Positions 18,840-28,975 of a stretch of 45,170 nt of DNA are shown one piece after another; within the stretch, counting starts at the first letter, position 1; every line of letters begins with the position of its first letter. Source of the DNA: Zygnema cylindricum (lineage: Eukaryota; Streptophyta; Zygnematophyceae; Zygnematales; Zygnemataceae); assembly GCA_037447655.1 (NCBI GenBank), contig JBBHKE010001274.1, positions 167,262 to 212,431 on the forward strand. The letters are read 5' to 3'. The position numbers and the translations under genes were made by a program. The notes below the pieces were generated by a model. The model ran no database searches, had not been told where the DNA came from, and saw only the letters and a list, made by a program, of their open reading frames with translations.

Positions 18840-20095
18840 ATAACAGGACACCTTAGAGGAAGTTGTTAGCAGCAGCGTTTTAGCAGCCGAGCTTGGGATG
18901 GATCCACAAGTAAAACATGAATTCAACATCTCTTTTTGGGGTCGGCCACCGGAAGCATTGGCGGCAATGGGACCCGCGAAGATGGACTGGACTTTGGGGG
19001 AACAGCTAGACCCACAGCTGAAGGCCCAGCACTCCAAGCTGTTACAGGAAAACAGGTAGGTGTTCTTCAGGTTTGACATGGATGTAGGGATTTATAAGAG
19101 GACCTGTTTTCGCATTGACTTGACCAACAAGACGGTGACTGTTTGGTAGAAACGGTACCCTCTCAACTTCAAGGAGAAGGAGTTCATCACAGCAAAGGTC
19201 CAGACTTTGGTGGATGCGGGGCTGGTGCAGGAAAGTACAAGGCTACATGGGTTTGCCTCTCCAACAGTGCTCCCGCGAAAGAAAGACTCGTCTGGAAAAA
19301 CTTTAGATTTCCGGATGTGTGGGGACTATCGGATGCTAAACGCGGCCACGGTTTCTCAGCGCTATCCCATGCCCACCGCGGAAGAAATCTTCGACTCTCT
19401 TGCTGGGGCCAACATTTACTCTACGTTGGATATGAAGAATGGGTTCCACCACATTGCAATGGAGCCAAAGCACCGGGAGAGGACCCCTTCTTGGGCCGGA
19501 TCTAGGTTATATGATGGTTGTACATGCCATTTGGTCTTAAAGATGCACTTGTCAAATTTCAAAGGGCCATGGACGAGGCTCTCCGGGAATCGATTGCGCA
19601 CAGTGTTACATCAACGATGTGATCATTTTCTTCAAAACATTCGAATAGCACTTGGAGCATATACAGATCGTTCTCCGGGCTCTTCAAGCAGCGGGCTTGA
19701 ATTGTCACTTGGGGAAGGGCATTTTTGGGGTGCAAAAAATCATCAAATTGGGTCATGAGGTGACTCCAGGAACAGTGGGTCCCCACATGGTTAAGGTGGC
19801 AGCCCTTGACGCCCTTCCACCCCTGCAGGACATTTCTGCTCTTCGCACTTTCCTAAAGCTGGCCAACTATTACCGGAGGTTTATACCCGAATTCAGTAGC
19901 CACGCCCAGCCATTGAATCTATTACTGAGAAAGGACCAGGAGTGGCAGTGGGCGGCAGGAAAGCAGACTGCTTTTCAATTCTTGAAAGTTTCCCTAAAGC
20001 AGCGCCCCGTGCTTCGGATGCCCGATCACCAGCGCCCCTTCATCTTTATACTGATTGGAGTAGGTTCGGATTGGGAGTCGTGTTGGCTCTGAAAT
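18840..20095 (+). pseudogene. Ty3/gypsy reverse transcriptase and truncated RNase H of element G
   Basis: Reads in order: an upstream segment near FRIDLTNKTVTVW, then PLNFKEKEFITAKVQTLVDAG, DYRMLNAATVSQRYPMPTAE, STLDMKNGFHHIAME, MPFGLKDALVKFQRAMDEAL, the catalytic region CYINDVIIFF, LEHIQIVLRALQAAGLNCHL, then the connection NYYRRFIPEFSSHAQPL and an RNase H start YTDWSRFGLGVVL. This is the Ty3/gypsy pattern. The catalytic YxDD box reads YIND, so one metal-binding aspartate is lost. In-frame stops (TAG after QENR and after TVTVW) and frameshifts near 19500, 19610 and 20045 confirm decay. RNase H ends after its first motif and no integrase follows. Confidence 0.88.
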
Positions 20096-20211
20096 TCTAT
20101 GTGCTCCATTGCCCACAGAATCCGCAGATCCAAAAGACGTTAATCTAGATAGTGCCGATTCCAAGTTGATATAAACCCAAATGAATGATCCCTTGACAAT
20201 CAGAACTTCAA

Positions 20212-20511
20212 TTGTCTAAATTTTGAAAAACATTCGGACAAATTTGTATTTTCCCGTGAGTTTTGAGGTATTTTTTATTTAAACCGTCAGATTTGGACGA
20301 TCGGACGGTCGCTAATCAAAGTAGCGATCTAAGAAGATCACATGAAAAGCCCATAACACAACTTACGATAGGACTATCGTCAGATTTGGACGATCGCACG
20401 GTCGCTTATCAAAGTAACGATTTAAAAAGATCACATGAAAAGCCCATAACAAAACTTACGATAAAGGCGCCTACAAAAGGCCTACAATAGAAACGCCTTC
20501 TTTGAACTATG
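20212..20511 (+). mobile_element. Left-truncated hAT-type MITE (family M1)
   Basis: Right end reads ...TTTGAACTATG, the M1 family terminus. The body shares with other copies the blocks GTGAGTTTTGAGGTATTTTT, GATCGGACGGTCGC and GATCACATGAAAAGCCCATA. The block of about 100 bp around the last one is duplicated in direct repeat (about 20285-20375 and 20380-20470). The left end is missing; homology begins about 20212, just beyond where element G stops. Confidence 0.8.
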
Positions 20512-21132
20512 CACCTAAGGGTAACCTTCCATCAAGCGTTCCCAATAATCGTACGAACACGTTTACTGGCAATAATATTTGTAACACCCTTCCATCAGGT
20601 CGTCGATCCGGAGTATCAAAGTCTTGCATATGGGCACCGTGCAAACGCGACAGTTATGGAAGGTTTTAAGACAATGTTGGAGAGGATGCTTCCATATATG
20701 GAAGAGATAAAAGACGCCCGCGTAGAGTTGTCCAAATATTGAGATTTTGAGGGAGTTTTTGGTAGGGAAGTTACACTATCTTGTGCAAAGAAGATGTCGG
20801 CGTGGAAGTGGTGGCAAGAGTTTGGCTCTGCCACTCCTATCTTGCAGAAGGTTGCAGTAAAGATACTTGCACAATGCTCAGCTGCCAGCTCCTGTGAGCA
20901 GAATTGGTCACCATATGACCATATACAGTTTAAGAAAATAAATAGATTAACGGCTAAAGGGGCTAATGATCTGGTATGGGTTTTCACTAATCTCAGACTG
21001 TTAAAGAAGACTAAGGATGATAGTTATGAAGAGAGCATGATGGCATGGGAAGAAGAGGAAGGGGAGGTAGGGGAAGAGGGTTCGCATGAAAACATCATGG
21101 ACGTTGACGTAGGGGAAGAGGATTTAGAGTAA
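20512..21132 (+). pseudogene. hAT transposase C-terminal fragment
   Basis: The open part 20794-21132 reads MSAWKWWQEFGSATPILQ, then ILAQCSAASSCEQNWSPYDHI and KKINRLTAKGANDLVWVFTNLRLL. This is the hATC dimerisation domain that ends hAT transposases, here in the form common in plant-type elements. Upstream coding in the same frame (from about 20510, ending KDARVELSKY) is separated by one TGA near 20740. An acidic tail EEEEGEVGEEG closes the protein. The N-terminal BED zinc finger and the catalytic RNase H-like core are absent, so this is a relic. It directly abuts the M1 MITE end at 20511. Confidence 0.88.
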
Positions 21133-21339
21133 AGATAGATGAAAAATATGTAATTTTTTTTGGATTAATATGATTGCCCTTTTTTTAATATTTTGTTATA
21201 TTATGTCGTGCAATGCTTAATGTGAAAAATGTCATTCTTTATTTTTCTGCAATCGTGTGTTGTCTGATAGATAGAGAGAAAAGGCATAGAGAAGGCACCC
21301 TTGGCTGCGTGTCAGATGACCCAAACACACAGTGTAAAA

Positions 21340-21362
21340 GGGGGGGGGGGGGGGGGGGGGGG
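21340..21362 (+). repeat. Run of 23 consecutive G
   Basis: Uninterrupted G run inside otherwise ordinary sequence. The exact length is likely to vary between individuals or sequencing reads. It can form G-quadruplexes. Confidence 0.9.
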
Positions 21363-22798
21363 TGGTGATATAACACTCAAGGGTATTGCAAACACTAACA
21401 GGACATTCCACTGTGTCTTAACCACACTAGGTTTTAAAACTACAAAATCAAATCACATTCCACAGCGTTGCTATGCTGCCACGCCGCGCTAGTCTGACAT
21501 CGCAGCTGCGGTGGTCGAACATCGCTGCCATAGCAGTTGATCCATTCCCCCCTCAACGAACTAAGTCCTTGTAATCTTGTTACACACGGAATTTGATAAA
21601 AATGTGTTGAAAGTTGATAAAGTTGTGCGTTGGTCGACATTCGAACTCGAGTGTGACAGAACCTTGATGTAATCTTCTTTCACATTCTCAACTACCAATT
21701 GATTATAGAATTCCGATACCTTCATCAAGTGTCATATTTATTTAAATACTTATAATATTTTAGCGCTCATTTAACGGAAAACTTGCAAACTGCGCTATAT
21801 GTTTTTTTTTTAATTGTAGGGAATTGTACGGATGAAAATTCATTAACGATTTTTTACGATTTGTTCAAAAGGTTAAATGCGTTCGTTATGTATAATTCGT
21901 CACGATTGAAATGTTCGCACCAATCGCTATGAACAACTATGAATAATCTACACCGTGCGTTTAAAACGTCTTTTCTCTCTGCAAAAGTGCACATTTATTA
22001 GCTTGTTCATATGACGGTCGAGATTGGTAGGCAAGATTCTCATCTTCCTATTGGCGGTCTCCAATTGAGAATTGTAGTGTTGTGTATCGGTAAAAAAATT
22101 ATCGCGATAACACCGATACCGATAGTTATCGGTTATCGAACGGTCAGCGGTCCCGATATATTTGTACTTTCTGTACTTTCTGTCCGGAGTGCTTTCTGTC
22201 CGGTAAACTGAACAGTAAATTTACGAGAAATGTACGGTTTTTTACGAGAAATGTACGGAATTTGACGAAAAAATACGTTGCACTTTGTAGTACTTTTTGG
22301 GCGGTTAACTGAACATAAATTTTACGGGAACGTACGGAATTGTACCGATAAACTGATTATCATGGAACGGTAAAATTCTTAGGAAGATACTTACTGTACA
22401 GTACAGTAGTGTTCTCAGTTGCAGCTTGAAATTCGTACTATTATTTTTTTGTGCAGTTTTTCGTATAGTTTTTTATCTTTTCCTTCCTCTCAAGTTATTT
22501 TGACTTTTTTTATTTTGTTTAGTGTTTTGTATCGGGTAAGAAATTATCGCGATATTGATATCATCGATATATCGAAGCGGTTATATGTTTTATACCGGGC
22601 AGTCAATTTTGTTTTTGTCAGGCAGTCAGCTGCATTTTTTTTTTGGCCGCCGCCGCCGTGAATTTTGCCACTCTTCCGACAATTGTGATTGGTTGTGCGG
22701 GGTCCGGGCAGTCAATTTTTTTTTCAGCACCTGTACTCGGTTACAGATAAGTTAATGAACTTTTTTCTGTTTGGACCTTTATTGATATCCGATATATA
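21363..22798. other. Intergenic stretch with dispersed repeat fragments, no gene seen
   Basis: No credible coding region. A stretch at about 21772-21904 recurs in inverted form at about 35053-35195. Two stretches start like hAT termini (TAGTGTTGTGTATCGG near 22075; TTAGTGTTTTGTATCGGG near 22520), followed by TATCGCGATA palindromes, so they look like broken ends of the element at 22807. Around 22140-22400 the motif TTTACGAGAAATGTACGG is repeated. Confidence 0.6.
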
Positions 22799-22806
22799 GT
22801 TGATAC
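22799..22806. repeat. Left target-site duplication of the hAT-type element (GTTGATAC)
   Basis: GTTGATAC here and GTTGATAG at 24425-24432 flank the TAGTGTTGGG termini. They match in seven of eight bases, the size expected for hAT insertion. Confidence 0.7.
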
Positions 22807-24424
22807 TAGTGTTGGGTATCGCGGACCGTTTGTTGATATTCGATATATATCGACTTTCAACCACCCGATAATCGATATATCGCTTCGATATATCGAAAAA
22901 TCAAAATATCGCGGTATATCGCCAATATATTGCCGATATATCGTATCGTCAGTATATCGAGGCATTTAAAAAAAAAAAAAATTCACAGGTCTCCGAAGTC
23001 ACGTGCCTTCGGACAAGGTGGCCGTAAAATCTTTGTTGAAAAGAAGTACGGTTTTTTCCTGAAAGTCAACAGAGTGAAGGAGATCTCTGAGGTACATTGA
23101 TGCGGTACACTGGCGAAGTACACGTACGTAATACGCAAGTACGGATTTCCATACGAAAATGGTCGATTTCAAATCTTTGACGATTTTAGAGATTTGACCG
23201 TCAACTTTCAAGGAACCACTAAAATTAAGAGACGTATGTAAAAACTTGTTTACAGACGATAAGCGATGTAACCGAGGCCTCTGTAATACAGAAATTTTGT
23301 TGTCCGTACTTTTACACAGACCTCCTGATGCAACCATACCATAGTTCAAAACATAATTCCAAAGTAGGCGTTTCAATTGTAGGCCTTTTGTCGGCGCCTT
23401 TATCGTAAGTTGTGTTATGGGCTTTTCATGTGATCTTCTTAAGTCGCTACTTTGATCAGCGACCGTCCGATCGTCCAAATCTGACGATAGTCTTATCCTA
23501 AATTGCGTTACGGGCTTTTCATGTGATATTCTTAGATCGCTACTTTGATCAACGACCGTCCGATCTTCCAAATCTGACGGTTTAAATATAAAAGACCTAA
23601 AAACTCACAGAAAAATAATTTTTTGTCCGAATGTTTTTCAAAATTTAGACATGACGTTTAATTCTCTATCGAACGATGTGCAACTCAACCCTGCTACTAT
23701 TTTTATTCATTTTACGACCAATACAATAAGGGTCTTAAGGTCATATTGTATATTTTGCGTACAATAGGCATATTGTATGGGCGTACTTTCACCTACTTTT
23801 GAACTATGGTTCAAAAGTAGGTGAAAGTAGGCCCATACAATATGCCTATTGTAGGCAAAACATACAATATGACCTTAAGACCCATATTGTATTCGGACCT
23901 ATTCTGACCAATTAAAACATTCGGACTAAAAATTGGACCAATGAAAACATTCGGACCAAATCATGTTTATTTACACCGTCAGATTTTGACGATCGGTTGG
24001 TCGCTGATCAAAGAATCGATCTAAGAAGATCACATGAAAAGCCCATAATACAAACTTACGATAAAGGCGCCGACCAAAGGCCTACCATAAAAACGCCTAC
24101 TTTTGAACTATGAACCATACCCCAAATAAGGAACTATATGAATTACAGTATTAGTACTTTTTTGTCGGTTACATTTTGCGGCGTCTACCTTTAAGTCACG
24201 GAACGCAAATCACGTCTGACGTCGCGTATCAGACAATTTGTCTTTATCGCTAAAATAACATATTATATAAAATATTAAATTTATAAAATTCTACATATCG
24301 CGTTATACATCGCGATAATTTATGTTGGTCTCGGTACGATATATCGAAGATTTTGCTCGATCGATATTCAATATATCGAATATCAAATTTATCGCGATAT
24401 GAAATTACCCGATACCCAACACTA
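22807..24424. mobile_element. Non-autonomous hAT-type element with TAGTGTTGGGTATCG ends
   Basis: Begins TAGTGTTGGGTATCG and ends with the reverse complement CGATACCCAACACTA. Flanked by a near-perfect 8-bp duplication. The subterminal regions on both sides are packed with short palindromes such as CGATATATCG and ATCGCGATA. No transposase is encoded. A second element (23340-24112) with its own 8-bp duplication is inserted in it, so the original length was about 840 bp. The terminal form TA(G)NG and the 8-bp duplication indicate hAT. Confidence 0.8.
23340..24112. mobile_element. Foldback element made of two head-to-head M1 MITE copies
   Basis: Starts CATAGTTCAAAA and ends CTTTTGAACTATG, flanked by the perfect 8-bp duplication AACCATAC (23332-23339 and 24113-24120). 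In the middle (about 23785-23830) two M1 ends meet as CTACTTTTGAACTATGG followed by TTCAAAAGTAG, so the right arm of the first copy is the reverse complement of the left arm of the second. The whole 773 bp is thus a large imperfect inverted repeat. The first copy also holds the duplicated 100-bp block. Because one duplication flanks the pair, the two copies inserted as a single unit. Confidence 0.88.
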
Positions 24425-24432
24425 GTTGATAG

Positions 24433-25622
24433 ACATCGTCGACAATTATGGTAATTCAAATATCGCGATACTTGACGATACAAAACGATTTATTTCACAT
24501 AACATCAATATGAATAGCGTGGCACTCCATTCGATGTTGTTTACTTCAAAATTATTATAAAGAATTTTAACAATTTATACATGAGCGACGAATCTGGCGA
24601 GAAATCAAATGGATAACTCTTCGTCGACATGTTTTTTATTACCGAAATGCAACCTAATTTTTACTATTTTTTGTTTATGAATTCAAGAAACAAGAAAGAA
24701 ATAACGTATTTTCGGTTCAACCTACTTAAATTTGTGATGACCAAACCTTCATGTAAAAATCAAAAAATGTTTAATCGTATCTCTCGAAATTGACCGAACT
24801 TCTTTCTCTTTTTGTCCCTTTCCGATGACAACACTGCCGAGCTTTCCCTTAAAACCATACTTTTCTTCATTGCTTCTTTTCTTTTTTCACTTAATGTCTT
24901 TTTGTTTTGTTTTTTTCTTCTTTCATCTATCACTTGCAACATCATAAATAGGAAAGTTTGAATTTTGAGAGACTAAATATACAAATCAACATCTTGCCAA
25001 AGTAAACTTAAAGGGAGTTGATAAAAATAAAATAAAAACACTCACCAAAAATCCCTCTAAAAAAGCTCTCTCTAGCTTTCCAAACATTCTCCAAAGTATA
25101 GATAATAACCTTAAAAAGTATTTTTATGCGTGGTTGTTTTGTGACACTCTTTATTATAGGCGTGTCACTTAAAACTATAAACAATGGATATATTATTCGA
25201 TTTGTCAGATTTTTGAATCGGCTTTGTCGAACCTTTTTGACAATATTGGTCTCTCATCTTTCATTTTCATCAAACAAGTGTCAATGCTTACAAGATGAGT
25301 TCAAAATCAGAAGTTAGCCGAAAGGATTTCGAAAATACATTTATTTCAAACATTATAAACTGCGCAAAATGTCAAATGAAGCACCAGTCTAAAATGTCAA
25401 ATACACATATCTTTGGAATTAATGTAGTCATCCATAAGAAAAAATATACAAGGGAAATAGAATACAAGTTGTACCGTATCAACAAATATCCTTTGGGAAC
25501 AAATTTTTACACAACTAGCACAAACAATATTATGCTAAAAAGGGAAAAAAATTTACTTATTTCAGCGACTTCAATTGACAAAAAACTTGATTTCCAATAA
25601 AAAACAATTTGTTCACTAACAA
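24433..25622. other. AT-rich spacer downstream of the first transporter gene
   Basis: No gene supported. Short open frames (24760-24945 minus, lysine/arginine-rich; 25295-25600 plus, 101 codons) have the composition of AT-rich noncoding DNA and no recognisable motif. The 3' untranslated region of the minus-strand transporter gene should lie just below 25623; no clear poly(A) signal stands out among the many AT-rich words. Confidence 0.5.
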
Positions 25623-27040
25623 TCAACATAACTCTGTAGTTATCGCACGTGTCGGTCTAATCCACCATACAAACGGTGTACAAAGGAGCATAAAAATGGA
25701 ACATAATCCGATCAAAATTGAAGCCGGTAAATAGTTTATCAAACCCGCGGCTAATAAAGGTCCAAAAGCTCCTCCCAAAGTATAAGCCGTGTTATACAAA
25801 CCGACGACCACCGTATAGTTTTTAAATCCCATTTCTTCAAAAACATTAACCATCACCGGAAAACAAGGAGTCGAACTAAACGCGAGAGATGATCCGGCAA
25901 TTGCCATAAGAATGCATTCGAGAGGGAGAGAACAAGTCCATTGTCCCAAAAACAAAATAGGCGAGGAAATTGACTGAAGTACAAGTCCGAGTAATATACA
26001 AGAAGTCGAACCGAAACGATCGACAATTTTTTCGGCTTGAATTGTCGCGATTCCGTAAGCTATGGAAATAACACCGAAAATTAATCCGACTTCCGCGGTG
26101 TTTTGCGAACATGTGTTTGTGAGGAAAAAAGGGAGAATAACTTCGATTGCCCCAAACTGAATAACTGTAATGATACCAACTGAAATCATGGTAAGGATTG
26201 TGGGGTTTTTAGTAGCTTCAAAAAACGCCTGCTTTAACAATTCACCCTCGGATTCGTTTTCTGTTTCTGTTTCCGTTTCCGTTTCCGTTTCCGTTTCTGG
26301 TTTACTTGATTGCTGGATTTGGAGACTGGATTCGCCTCCATCCTCTTTTTTCTCTTCTTTTTTTACTGAAATGTTTTGTCCGGAAAAAAGGAAATTACTG
26401 CTCGTGAGAAGTAGTAAAGAAAAAACAACCAGTAAAGTTAAAATTGCAACGATTAAAAAAGGCATCCAAGTAGTCGTATATTGATAAATCACAGCTCCCA
26501 AAAAAGGTCCCAAAAGATAACCTAAAGAAGACATTCCAAAAAGAACTCCAACGGCTCCCACGAGTCCATTCTCTCCTTCTCCTCCTCCTCCCTTTCCACT
26601 CTCCTTTTTCCCCTCACTGCGGGAATCTCCCAGAAGGGGTTCTTCCAAACTCCCCTCCCCCTCTCTCTCAACCACCCCTTTCATCTCTCCCTTCCCATTT
26701 TTCTTTCCATAAAGATGAGCTCCGAGAGAGAGACCGGTGCTCCACGCCATCTCACTACAAAACCCTTGAAGAAAAAGAGACAATACCAATAACGGAAAAT
26801 AGAGAGGAAAAGCCAAAAAGAGGGAAGCCATAACTGTTCCTATGAGAGAGAGAAGGAGAACATTTCTATGACCAAAATACGAAACAATAAGTCCAGCGGG
26901 AAAAGCAAAAATAACAGATGTGACTCCTCGAAGGGCGAGAAGTGAGGTAGCGAGAGCTTGAGAGGAGTGAAATCTTAGGGCGAAGGCGGGAAGGATAGGT
27001 ATAACCATACCACTAGAGAGAGTGTCGATAAATACACCGA
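25623..27040 (-). CDS. MFS transporter 1, exon 2 (503-residue protein with exon 1)
   Basis: Encodes nearly all of a major facilitator superfamily transporter, a polytopic membrane protein. The first membrane helix runs on from exon 1 (VGVFIDTLSSGMVIPILP). The helix 2-3 loop has the family's motif A (GLIVSYFGHRN, about residues 81-91). Glycine-rich antiporter-type helices follow (FGMSSLGYLLGPFLGAVIY; LYNTAYTLGGAFGPLLAAG). Two hydrophilic cytosolic loops carry charged, low-complexity sequence: one with GKGGGGEGENG, one with a threonine-glutamate repeat. The closest general type is the DHA1/vesicular amine transporter-like group, which exchange protons for amines or drugs; the substrate is unknown. 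Exon start: TCTCTCTTGCAG precedes TCGG at 27040, and the phase fits the 94-nt first exon exactly. Stop at 25623-25625. Tandem paralogue of the gene at 30348-33004. Confidence 0.88.
26258..26304 (-). repeat. Hexanucleotide repeat coding for (Thr-Glu)n in transporter 1
   Basis: Plus-strand units of TTTCCG/TTTCTG, six bases each, repeat about seven times. On the coding strand they give an alternating Glu-Thr stretch in a cytosolic loop. Being a multiple of three in period, length changes keep the frame. Confidence 0.88.
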
Positions 27041-27856
27041 CTGCAAGAGAGAGGGGAGAGAGAGAGAAAGCGAGGGGAGAGAGAGAGGTGAGAGAGAGAG
27101 AGAAGAAAGAGAAAAAAACGAGAAGAAGTTAAACGAGAGCGGAGGAATACAAAAGACGGGAGAGAGAGAGAGGAGAGAGAGAGGAGAGGGAGGGAGGGAG
27201 TGCGAGAGGGGAGAGAAAGAAACATTAAGCAGTGGGAGTAGAAAAACTGTGCAGGGTGAAAGGATAGGAGAGGAGAAACCGATCGAGGTTGAAAGAAATA
27301 GCGAACAGGATTTGGTTTTGATTTTAATTTTAATTGTAGGTTCTCAAACATGGTTGCAAATTTGCAATCCACACTATTTAAAGGCACTTTGTGTCCACTA
27401 TTCGTTTTTGGCCATGTCAAGATAATTTGGATTTGTGTGATGCAAAACATGAATTAGTGTGGGATGGACCTAAATCCACAGGTACCAAATTTAGTGTGGA
27501 TTAGCAATGATTTGCAAAATGACAAAGTGGATGACATATAATTTCCTATTTTACCCTAAGCATATTTTGTTTCAGCAGATATAATTGGCAAGTATTTTAT
27601 TTCTTAAAATATTATTGTTTTACGGCTTGGATTTTATATTAAGATGAAGTTTTACTGTAAAAATAGTTAGAATTCTTGATATTTTAAACATAATAACCAA
27701 ATAAATTGAAAAAAAAAAATTAACAGCTTGAACAATGGCTCAGAAACCAGCCAAAACCCTAATAAAACCAAGCAAAAACAGAAAAAAAACCAAGAAAAAC
27801 AAAAAAAAACAAAAAAAAACAAGAACAGAAAACATTTCCGAGGTTTAAAACCATGC
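27041..27856 (-). other. Intron 1 of transporter 1, with a long CT-rich 3' end
   Basis: About 816 bp. On the coding strand the last 200 bases before the acceptor (27045-27240 on the plus strand, mostly G and A) are almost pure C/T, far longer than a usual polypyrimidine tract. The acceptor is TTGCAG. The donor reads CAG/GCATGG, so it would be a GC-AG intron; the paralogue has CAG/GTAGGG at the same place. The open frame 27013-27450 on this strand is a reading of this tract and is not a gene. Confidence 0.7.
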
Positions 27857-27950
27857 CTGCCACAAAGTATTCCAGAATTCTGCCCTCATCACAGCCAGCT
27901 AAAAAGTTACGGCCACGTGTCATTTGTACGGACAAAAAATCCGCAGCCAT
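27857..27950 (-). CDS. MFS transporter 1, exon 1
   Basis: 94 nt from an ATG at 27948-27950: MAADFLSVQM, TRGRNF, LAGCDEGRILEYFVA plus one base. The upstream region of the paralogous gene holds a 94-nt exon of the same length, start and phase (MAAGVVYDKL, TRVKIW, LADGDEGWLLEYFAA). Shared pattern: MAA at the start, TR, LA, DEG, LEYF, A. Joining to exon 2 makes a Val codon and completes the first membrane helix in both genes. The donor dinucleotide is GC, so splicing may be weak. Confidence 0.78.
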
Positions 27951-28758
27951 GACTGCAAGCCCTAAAACTGTAGAAGCATCTTAATTCTTGTTGCCTTTTA
28001 ACGCACTATATGAGCATCTCAATTTCGTACTTTAAAAAGGTTCGAGGTTCTACAGGTACAGTGGTACCATGACATGAGGAACCGACTGTACGAAACAAAT
28101 AGTTGTGCACTGTACGGAACAAATTGTTGTGCACTGTACGGACCAAATAGTTGTGCCGCCAGAAATTAAGGAAACTTCTTTGTACGAAACCAATCCCGCT
28201 GGCGATTGGAGGTTTCATGATTGGTGCCGTACACAAGTCACGTTATTATGGAATACCATACATTCGTTTAATAAATATTCTGATTAGGCGTTGTCATTCA
28301 TTCCTTAATAGTGTATATTGACTTTGACTTTGACTTTTGAGTTTCACTTTATGAGATTTTACTGTAGTCTCCATTCCCGATATTTTTTTTGAGATCTTTA
28401 GACTTAGATGGTCACATATCCAATGGTGACTCAGTATCACACGTGTTTGAAAACGCGTGCTAATAGTTTTCTTGACCTACAAAAATATTTCTCAGCAACA
28501 CTGTTCGTCTGACACTAACGATTTAGAGTTTTAGACGTCCGTACATCCTAATGACTGTCACTAAAAATGTGAGTATGTGACACTGTCAGGAATCAGACAA
28601 TGGAATATTGGAAATAGTGCCGATATCATACCTAGATTTAGTGCGGGCGTACCGAATCTGATTTGCTGCATGGACGTGGCAGATTTCCATCCATCTATTA
28701 TTTCTGTTACTACATTCTGTACGAACCAACCGAGCTCGGAGATCTTAGACGACCGCTA
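27951..28758. other. Upstream region of transporter 1, with a 24-bp triplicate
   Basis: Probably contains the promoter of the minus-strand transporter 1 gene, but no core promoter element is certain. A 24-bp unit, TGTACGGAACAAATTGTTGT plus four bases, is repeated three times at 28087-28158 with few differences. No coding region seen. Confidence 0.6.
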
Positions 28759-28973
28759 CACCGTGAATCGCTATTAGCGTTTAGAAATAGATAGCGTTAT
28801 GAAACAAATAGCGTTATTAACGCTATTTGGTAATTTGGGGGTTTTGAAGGAAATCATTTACTCTAATTTGTTTTTTAAAGGGTTTTTATTTTTTATTAAT
28901 TCTATTTGAGAATCTGGGTAAAAAAACAGGGTACCGCAATTAGAGTCATTGACGCTAATAGCGATTCACGGTG
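28759..28973. mobile_element. TA-flanked MITE (family M2, mariner-like), copy 1
   Basis: Left end CACCGTGAATCGCTATTAGC and right end GCTAATAGCGATTCACGGTG are perfect inverted repeats, with TA on each outer side (28757-28758 and 28974-28975). TA target duplication is the mark of Tc1/mariner elements. No coding capacity. Related copies: 33494-33994, 36208-36741 and 38561-38606. Confidence 0.85.
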
Positions 28974-28975
28974 TA

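Larger units (their letters stand above)
17124..20100 (+). mobile_element. 3' half of element G: methyltransferase, reverse transcriptase, RNase H start
   Basis: Starts with the target duplication AAATA and continues the protease frame cut at 4252. Order: protease tail and linker (17129-17670), cytosine-5 methyltransferase (17675-18672), linker (18673-18860), reverse transcriptase (about 18900-19760), RNase H start (about 19930-20090). It stops shortly after an RNase H-like YTDWSRFGLGVVL block; no integrase and no 3' LTR follow. The sequence after about 20200 belongs to a MITE, so the 3' part was deleted. The linker 17267-17497 reads as about 75 codons that match nothing I recognise. Confidence 0.8.

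Noticed and set aside
24760-24945. Lysine/arginine-rich 61-codon minus-strand frame
   Set aside because: Too short and biased by AT-rich sequence.
25295-25600. 101-codon plus-strand frame
   Set aside because: AT-rich composition, no motif, directly beside the transporter 1 3' end; probably chance.
27013-27450. 145-codon minus-strand frame upstream of transporter 1
   Set aside because: It reads through the CT-rich intron tract; the true first exon is at 27857-27950.
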